NCBI RefSeq assembly: GCF_022419205.1
Contig: NZ_JAJOZU010000001.1
Span: forward strand, 248,001 to 312,000
Length of the DNA: 64,000 bases
DNA from: Thermomonas alba
Lineage (GTDB): Bacteria; Pseudomonadota; Gammaproteobacteria; Xanthomonadales; Xanthomonadaceae
Direction: 5' to 3'
Shown here piece after piece: positions 57,917 to 64,000 of the stretch. The notes under the pieces are model-generated. The model had not been told where the DNA came from. It was given only the letters and a program-made list of their open reading frames with translations, and ran no database searches. The position numbers and the translations under genes are program-made. How positions within the stretch are numbered: position 1 is the stretch's first letter; every line of letters starts with the position of its first letter.

Positions 57917-57987
57917 CGCTCAGAATCTGCGCAGCGCGGGCATGAGTTGGGCTTGCAAATGCCTTGCAGGCTGGTTTAAGGTCGCCT

Positions 57988-58004
57988 TGTTCAACGGATG
58001 AACA
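57988..58004. promoter_or_regulatory. inverted repeat upstream of the MarR-EPS gene, candidate operator
   Basis: TGTTCA (57988-57993) and TGAACA (57999-58004) flank a 5-base ACGGA. The site lies 10 bases before the start codon of the regulator, where autorepression would act. Dyads of this size are usual for MarR-type dimers. Confidence 0.45.
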
Positions 58005-58013
58005 GGGCCTGAC

Positions 58014-58379
58014 ATGCCGACCTCCCATGATGAGCTCCAGGTGGCCATCCTGCGCCGGCTCGAGCAGGCGCCGCAGGCCAGCCAGCGCGACCTGGCGCGG
58101 GAGGCGGGGGTTTCACTCGGCAAGCTCAACTATGTGCTGCGCGCCCTGATCGAGAAAGGCTGGGTGAAGGTTGGCAACTTCTCCCGCAATCCGGACAAGC
58201 TGGGCTATGCCTACCTGCTGACACCGCGCGGGATCGAGGCCAAGGCGCGGCTGACCCGCCAGTTTCTGGCCCGCAAGATGCGCGAATACGACCAACTGCG
58301 CGCGGAGATCGAGCGCCTGCAGCAGGAAGTGGCACGCGCCGAGCGCGACTGCGACTTCCAGCACAACGACGACGGCTGA
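58014..58379 (+). CDS. MarR family EPS-associated transcriptional regulator
   Basis: A 121-residue winged-helix protein ([20 protein letters not shown] recognition region, then [20 protein letters not shown] wing) with a C-terminal coiled coil ([21 protein letters not shown]). It fits the MarR_EPS family that sits inside exopolysaccharide loci with the sugar genes. It could control its own locus. Its stop codon lies inside the stem of a terminator. Confidence 0.92.
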   Translation: MPTSHDELQVAILRRLEQAPQASQRDLAREAGVSLGKLNYVLRALIEKGWVKVGNFSRNPDKLGYAYLLTPRGIEAKARLTRQFLARKMREYDQLRAEIERLQQEVARAERDCDFQHNDDG

Positions 58380-58402
58380 CGCGTTCGCGCAGCCGTTTTT
58401 TT
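58372..58402 (+). terminator. rho-independent terminator overlapping the MarR-EPS stop codon
   Basis: ACGGCT (58372-58377) pairs with AGCCGT (58391-58396), with an inner GCG/GCG pairing around TTC, and seven Ts follow (58396-58402). The regulator's TGA (58377-58379) is within the stem. It should separate the regulator from the nucleotide-sugar genes, or attenuate reading into them. Confidence 0.8.
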
Positions 58403-58431
58403 ATCACCGTGAGTCAATGGAGCCTGACCCG

Positions 58432-59715
<1,284 letters not shown>

Positions 59716-59716
59716 C

Positions 59717-60772
59717 ATGACCACCTGGCTCGTCACCGGCGGTGCCGGCTTCATCGGCGGCAACTTCGTGCTGGACGCGGTCGCGCGCGGGATCCGGGTG
59801 GTGAACCTGGACGCGCTGACCTATGCCGGCAATCTGGACACGCTGGCCGAGGTTGCCCATGACCCGCACCATGTGTTCGTGCACGGCGATATCGGCGATC
59901 GCGCGCTGGTGGCACGCCTGCTGGCCGAGCATCGCCCGGAGGCGGTACTGAACTTCGCCGCCGAGAGCCACGTGGACCGTTCCATCGACGGCCCCGCGGC
60001 CTTCATCCAGACCAATGTGGTCGGCACCCTGGCCCTGCTGGAGGCGGTGCGCGACCACTGGAAAACGCTGGATGCGGCAGCGCGCGACGGGTTCCGCTTC
60101 CTGCACGTCTCCACCGACGAGGTGTACGGCAGCCTGGGCGAGACCGGTGCCTTCACCGAGGACACGCCGTATGCGCCGAACTCGCCCTATGCCGCGTCCA
60201 AGGCCGCGTCCGACCACCTGGTGCGCGCCTTCCACCACACCTACGGGCTGCCCACGCTGACCACCAATTGCAGCAACAACTACGGGCCCTACCAGTTCCC
60301 GGAGAAGCTCATTCCGCTGATGATCGCCAAGGCGCTGGCCGGCGAGCCGCTGCCGGTGTATGGCGATGGCCGCCAGGTGCGCGACTGGCTGCATGTGCAC
60401 GACCACTGCGCCGCGATCCGCGCGGTGCTGAGCGGCGGCCGGGCGGGGGAGACCTACAACATCGGCGGCAATGCCGAGCGCGAGAACATCGCGGTCGTAC
60501 GCGCCATTTGCGCGCATCTGGATTGGCGTCGTCCGCGCGCGGACGGGCAGTCCTATGCCGCGCAGATCACCTTCGTGCAGGACCGCCCCGGACATGACCG
60601 CCGCTATGCCATCGACGCCGGCAAGCTGCGCCGCGAGCTGGGTTGGGCGCCGGCGCGCAGCTTCGAGCAGGGCCTGGCCGACACCGTGGACTGGTACCTC
60701 GCGCACCAGGACTGGGTGGCGCGGGTGCTGGATGGTTCTTACCGCCTGGAACGCATCGGGACCGCGGCATGA
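59717..60772 (+). CDS. rfbB: dTDP-glucose 4,6-dehydratase
   Basis: A 351-residue extended SDR enzyme making dTDP-4-keto-6-deoxyglucose. The NAD loop [24 protein letters not shown] and the YxxxK pair in [12 protein letters not shown] are present. It starts one base after tviB and overlaps rfbA by four bases. Its product is the precursor for the 3-acetamido-3,6-dideoxy sugar genes that follow; rfbC and rfbD for rhamnose are not in the window. Confidence 0.96.
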   Translation: MTTWLVTGGAGFIGGNFVLDAVARGIRVVNLDALTYAGNLDTLAEVAHDPHHVFVHGDIGDRALVARLLAEHRPEAVLNFAAESHVDRSIDGPAAFIQTNVVGTLALLEAVRDHWKTLDAAARDGFRFLHVSTDEVYGSLGETGAFTEDTPYAPNSPYAASKAASDHLVRAFHHTYGLPTLTTNCSNNYGPYQFPEKLIPLMIAKALAGEPLPVYGDGRQVRDWLHVHDHCAAIRAVLSGGRAGETYNIGGNAERENIAVVRAICAHLDWRRPRADGQSYAAQITFVQDRPGHDRRYAIDAGKLRRELGWAPARSFEQGLADTVDWYLAHQDWVARVLDGSYRLERIGTAA

Positions 60773-61656
60773 GCGCGCACACGCCATCTTCGCAACGCAA
60801 GGGCATCATCCTGGCCGGCGGCTCCGGTACCCGGCTGTATCCGATCACCCGCGCGGTGAGCAAGCAGCTGCTGCCGGTGTACGACAAGCCGATGATCTAT
60901 TACCCGCTGGGCGTGCTGATGCTGGCGGGCCTGCGCGAGGTGCTGATCATCACCACCCCGCACGAGCAGGCCTTGTTCCAGCGCCTGCTGGGCGATGGCA
61001 GCCAGTGGGGCATGCGCCTCGAATACGCGGTGCAGCCCAGCCCGGACGGGTTGGCGCAGGCGCTGCTGATCGCCCGCGACTTTCTGGCCGGCGCGCCCAG
61101 CTGCCTGGTGCTGGGCGACAACATCTTCCACGGCCAGGGCCTGACCGAACTGCTGCGCCGCGCCGATGCCCGTATCGAGGGCGCCACCGTGTTCGGCTAC
61201 TGGGTGCGCGACCCGCAGCGCTACGGCGTGGCCGAGTTCGATGCGCAGGGGCGGGTGATCGGGCTGGAGGAAAAACCGGCGCAGCCGAAATCCCACTACG
61301 CCGTCACCGGCCTGTATTTCTACGATGGCCGCGCCAGCGATTTCGCGGCGCAGCTGGCGCCTTCCGCGCGCGGCGAGCTGGAGATCACCGACCTCAACCG
61401 CCGCTACCTCGAGGACGGCAGCCTGCACCTGGAGACCCTGGGGCGCGGCTTCGCGTGGCTGGATACCGGCACCCACGAGTCGCTGGTGGAGGCGGCGGCG
61501 TACATGGAGACCATTGAAAAACGCCAGGGCCTGCGCGTGTGCTGCCCGGAGGAGATCGCCTGGCGCAACGGCTGGATCGATGATGCCGCCCTGCGCGAAC
61601 TGGCGCGGCCGCTGGGGAAGAGTGGGTATGGAGAGTATTTGCTGGGGTTGATTTGA
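60769..61656 (+). CDS. rfbA: glucose-1-phosphate thymidylyltransferase
   Basis: A 295-residue nucleotidyltransferase forming dTDP-glucose. The signature [20 protein letters not shown] and the sugar-site [20 protein letters not shown] are intact. ATG 60769 overlaps the rfbB stop. The base composition drops sharply just after this gene. Confidence 0.96.
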   Translation: MSAHTPSSQRKGIILAGGSGTRLYPITRAVSKQLLPVYDKPMIYYPLGVLMLAGLREVLIITTPHEQALFQRLLGDGSQWGMRLEYAVQPSPDGLAQALLIARDFLAGAPSCLVLGDNIFHGQGLTELLRRADARIEGATVFGYWVRDPQRYGVAEFDAQGRVIGLEEKPAQPKSHYAVTGLYFYDGRASDFAAQLAPSARGELEITDLNRRYLEDGSLHLETLGRGFAWLDTGTHESLVEAAAYMETIEKRQGLRVCCPEEIAWRNGWIDDAALRELARPLGKSGYGEYLLGLI

Positions 61657-61659
61657 GAG

Positions 61660-62760
61660 ATATGGCCAAGATGGTTATGGAGGGGATATGAGGAATTTTG
61701 ATGGCATTCACCCAACTGTTCAAATCGGTGATGGGGTGGTGCTGGGGGAAGATATCGTAATTGGCCCCAATACAATTATTTATGATAACGTGCATATTGG
61801 AAGCGGTAGCAGAATTGGGGCTAATGTCATATTAGGTGAGCCGTGTTCAGGATTTTACGCGTCTAGTGCTGGATATGAAAATCCAGTTCTTATGATAGGT
61901 TCTGGTGCGCGTATCAGGGCTGGTTCTATATTGTACTCTGGTAGTACGTTTGGGGATGGGTTAGAGACTGGTCATAGAGTAACGATTCGCGAGGGTACTA
62001 GCGCCGGGCTCAATTTTCGGGTAGGGACACTCTCAGACATTCAGGGCGATTGCTACATCGGAGACTATGTTCGCCTGCATAGCAATGTTCATATTGGGCA
62101 GAAAAGTAAAATAGGGAACTTCGTTTGGATATTTCCTTATGTTGTACTCACCAATGACCCGCATCCTCCTTCGAATGAGCTAGTAGGAGTGGAGGTTGAT
62201 GATTTTGCAGTGATCGCTACCATGTCGGTGATTCTGCCTGGCATCAGGATCGGTCAAGATGCTTTGGTTGGAGCTGGCTCAATAGTCAATCGGAATGTTG
62301 AGCCTGAGTCTGTAGTGGTCGGTAATCCTGCAAAAAAAGTGGCAACCGTTCGAGAAATTAAGTCTAAAAAAGACGGGGGGGCGGTCTATCCTTGGCGCCA
62401 CTATTTTGATCGCGGAATGCCTTGGCAGGGGATTGGGTATGATGCATGGCTCGCAAATAAAGAGTAGTGCCTGCCTGATTGAGCTTCCAAACGTGATTGA
62501 TTCTAGAGGGAATCTGACGTTTGCGGAGTTTGAGCGCCATATCCCATTCCAGGCCAAACGCTACTTTATTGTTTATCAGGTTCCGCTTGTAGAGGTGCGT
62601 GGTGAGCATGCTCATAAGCAATGCCATCAGTTTCTGATTTGTGTTCGTGGACGATTGTCTGTAATTGGCGACAATGGGTCATCCCAGGTGGAGTATGTTT
62701 TGGATAGACCTAATATTGGCTTTTATATGCCGCCCATGACCTGGGGTACCCAGTACAAAT
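61660..62760. other. low-GC segment inside the sugar locus
   Basis: From just after rfbA to about the last quarter of the ketoisomerase gene, codons turn AT-rich (many codons ending in A or T, such as GAT, ATA, TTT and GTT), against strongly GC-ending codons on both sides. The segment covers the acetyltransferase and most of the ketoisomerase. It probably entered by horizontal transfer. No mobile element or direct repeat was seen at its ends. Confidence 0.85.
61688..62467 (+). CDS. hexapeptide-repeat N-acetyltransferase for a dTDP-3-amino-3,6-dideoxyhexose
   Basis: A 259-residue left-handed beta-helix acetyltransferase. Hexapeptide turns run through most of it ([56 protein letters not shown]) and VVGNPAKKV closes the helix; the C-terminal 35 residues are a separate tail. 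Beside a ketoisomerase and an aminotransferase, the expected reaction is acetylation of the 3-amino group (FdtC or QdtC role). It is strongly AT-rich. The stop lies 29 bases inside the next gene. Whether the sugar is Fuc3N or Qui3N is unresolved. Confidence 0.88.
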   Translation: MRNFDGIHPTVQIGDGVVLGEDIVIGPNTIIYDNVHIGSGSRIGANVILGEPCSGFYASSAGYENPVLMIGSGARIRAGSILYSGSTFGDGLETGHRVTIREGTSAGLNFRVGTLSDIQGDCYIGDYVRLHSNVHIGQKSKIGNFVWIFPYVVLTNDPHPPSNELVGVEVDDFAVIATMSVILPGIRIGQDALVGAGSIVNRNVEPESVVVGNPAKKVATVREIKSKKDGGAVYPWRHYFDRGMPWQGIGYDAWLANKE

Positions 62761-62867
62761 ATTCGCCCGATGCAGTGCTGCTGGTGTTCGCTTCGCATTA
62801 TTACGATCCGGATGACTACATCCGGGATTACGACGAGTTCCTGAGACTGGTGCGGGGTGAGCAGTGA
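62439..62867 (+). CDS. dTDP-4-oxo-6-deoxyglucose 3,4-ketoisomerase (FdtA/QdtA cupin family)
   Basis: A 142-residue cupin that shifts the keto group from C4 to C3. The family core [20 protein letters not shown] holds the histidines, followed by [20 protein letters not shown] and [14 protein letters not shown]. Arg23 in IDSRGNL matches FdtA (galacto product, as I recall), but the second discriminating position is Gly103 (WG) where FdtA has His and QdtA Arg. It overlaps the acetyltransferase by 29 bases and the aminotransferase by four. ATG 62439 or 62442 is the start. Confidence 0.9.
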   Translation: MMHGSQIKSSACLIELPNVIDSRGNLTFAEFERHIPFQAKRYFIVYQVPLVEVRGEHAHKQCHQFLICVRGRLSVIGDNGSSQVEYVLDRPNIGFYMPPMTWGTQYKYSPDAVLLVFASHYYDPDDYIRDYDEFLRLVRGEQ

Positions 62868-63955
62868 TTCCGTTTCTTGATTTGAAAGCGCCGCATCAAG
62901 AGTTGCAGTCGGAACTGGATGAGGTCTGGGCGCGGGTTCGGGATTCCGGCTGGTACATCCTCGGCCCCGAGGTCGATGCTTTCGAGCAGGAATATGCGGC
63001 CTATTGCGGCGCCCAGCATTGCGTGGGGGTTGCCAATGGCCTGGATGCCCTGCATCTGGCGCTGCGTGCGCTGGGCGTGGGTACCGGCGATGAGGTCATC
63101 GTCCCGTCCAATACCTATATCGCCACCTGGCTGGCGGTGAGCCAGTGCGGCGCGGTGCCGGTGCCAGTGGAGCCGGATCCGGCGACCCACAATCTTGACC
63201 CGGAGCGGGTCGAGGCGGCGATCACTCCGCGTACCAAAGTGATTCTGCCGGTCCATCTGTATGGACAGCCGGCCGACCTCGATCCGATTCTGTCGATTGC
63301 GCGCCGGCACGGCCTGCGCGTCCTGGAGGATGCCGCGCAGGCGCACGGCGCGCGCTACAAGGGCCAGCGCATCGGTGCGCATGGCGATGCCGTGGCCTGG
63401 AGTTTCTATCCAGGCAAGAATCTCGGCGCTCTGGGCGATGCGGGGGCGGTCACCACGAATGACCCGGAGCTCGCCGATCGCCTGCGCGTGCTGCGCAACT
63501 ATGGTTCGCGCGCGAAATACGTCAACGAGGTGCAAGGCTGGAACAGCCGGCTGGACCCGCTGCAGGCCGCCATCCTGCGCGTGAAGCTGGCGCATCTGGA
63601 CGAGTGGAATGCCCGCCGCGCGGAGATCGCCGCGCTGTACCTGCGAGAACTGGCGGATTGCGGCGTGGTGCTGCCGCAGGTGCCGGACTGGGCGCAGCCG
63701 GTCTGGCATTTGTTCGTGGTGCGGCATCCGCGCCGCGATGACTTCCAGCAGCGGCTTGCGCAGGCGGGCGTCCAGACGCTGATTCACTATCCCATCCCGC
63801 CGCACCGGCAGCAGGCCTATGCCGGATTGGGTCTCGCCGAAGGTGCGCTTCCCATCGCCGAGCGTCTGGCTGCCGAGGTGTTGAGCCTGCCGATGGGGCC
63901 GCATTTGCCGCATGCTGATGCCAAGATGATCATCGGGGCCGTCTCGGAATGCTGA
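62864..63955 (+). CDS. DegT/DnrJ/EryC1/StrS sugar aminotransferase (FdtB/QdtB role)
   Basis: A 363-residue PLP enzyme. Lys185 in [15 protein letters not shown] binds PLP, and [14 protein letters not shown] and the opening [13 protein letters not shown] are typical. It would transfer an amino group to the 3-keto sugar made by the ketoisomerase, before N-acetylation. GC content is back to the high local level, in contrast to its partner genes. The start is GTG 62864, overlapping the ketoisomerase stop (GTGA). Confidence 0.92.
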   Translation: MIPFLDLKAPHQELQSELDEVWARVRDSGWYILGPEVDAFEQEYAAYCGAQHCVGVANGLDALHLALRALGVGTGDEVIVPSNTYIATWLAVSQCGAVPVPVEPDPATHNLDPERVEAAITPRTKVILPVHLYGQPADLDPILSIARRHGLRVLEDAAQAHGARYKGQRIGAHGDAVAWSFYPGKNLGALGDAGAVTTNDPELADRLRVLRNYGSRAKYVNEVQGWNSRLDPLQAAILRVKLAHLDEWNARRAEIAALYLRELADCGVVLPQVPDWAQPVWHLFVVRHPRRDDFQQRLAQAGVQTLIHYPIPPHRQQAYAGLGLAEGALPIAERLAAEVLSLPMGPHLPHADAKMIIGAVSEC

Positions 63956-64000
63956 TCCTCAAGATCCGTCGCAGGCTTGCGCTCGTTGCGATTCTGATAG
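63949..64000 (+). CDS. start of a further gene of the sugar locus, cut by window edge
   Basis: ATG 63949 overlaps the aminotransferase stop by 7 bases and opens a frame of 17 codons ([17 protein letters not shown]) to the edge. The basic-then-hydrophobic pattern would suit a membrane protein. Too short to identify, and the start itself is only inferred from the local habit of overlapping genes. Confidence 0.4.
   Translation, partial: MLILKIRRRLALVAILI

Overview
The window is about 68-70% GC and densely packed with genes, many joined by ATGA or GTGA stop/start overlaps. It reads as chromosome of a member of the Xanthomonadaceae (Lysobacteraceae), for example a Thermomonas-, Luteimonas- or Pseudoxanthomonas-like organism. 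That inference rests on a MarR-type EPS-associated regulator, an SLC45-type maltose transporter beside a TonB receptor, a gum-like export pair, methylthioinosine phosphorylase next to an HPRT, and a subtilisin autotransporter. No database was searched, so the genus is open. No transposase, integrase, phage gene or CRISPR array was seen.

Layout. 1-315: start of a crotonase gene running off the left edge. 451-2785: feoA-feoB-small Cys-rich membrane protein, behind a Fur-like site. 2795-8451 (minus): a full Entner-Doudoroff operon, zwf-pgl-edd-glk-eda. 8629-10354: fabA-fabB. 10471-13137: rpsP-rimM-trmD, rplS with its own promoter and a structured leader, and an Hsp15-like gene. 13279-14013: a peptidoglycan-binding/papain-like protein. 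14016-15749: an Lrp-type regulator divergent from a methionine gamma-lyase-like enzyme. 15822-17996: katG.

18165-29452 is an alpha-glucan locus: LacI regulator, GH13 amylase, SLC45 MFS transporter, GH13 alpha-glucosidase, GH97 glucosidase and a TonB-dependent receptor. Two copies of a LacI-like operator sit at its two outward-reading promoters. The hexoses released would feed glk and the Entner-Doudoroff operon upstream. 29650-30479: a zinc-ribbon protein and a bactofilin. 30586-32202: methylcrotonyl-CoA carboxylase beta subunit. 32300-37015: rlmD, CYTH protein, nagZ, hpt, mtiP and a cold-shock gene. 37182-37987: two related Ala/Pro-rich lipoproteins. 38115-39290: acetyl-CoA acetyltransferase. 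39474-42386: a lipoprotein-type subtilisin autotransporter. 43047-49916: isovaleryl-CoA dehydrogenase, leucine dehydrogenase, a ChaN lipoprotein and fused isobutyryl-CoA mutase IcmF. Together with the carboxylase and perhaps the edge crotonase these make a scattered branched-chain catabolism set.

49983-50057 is tRNA-Val(CAC). From 50196 to the right edge is an exopolysaccharide/O-antigen locus: outer-membrane export lipoprotein, Wzc/GumC tyrosine autokinase, a membrane J-domain protein, a TPR protein, a small secreted protein, a Wzy/ligase-type membrane protein, a MarR-EPS regulator and nucleotide-sugar genes (tviB, rmlB, rmlA, an N-acetyltransferase, a 3,4-ketoisomerase and an aminotransferase). 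The last five of these make up a dTDP-3-acetamido-3,6-dideoxyhexose (Fuc3NAc or Qui3NAc) pathway. The acetyltransferase and most of the ketoisomerase are clearly AT-richer than everything else, a sign of acquisition by transfer.
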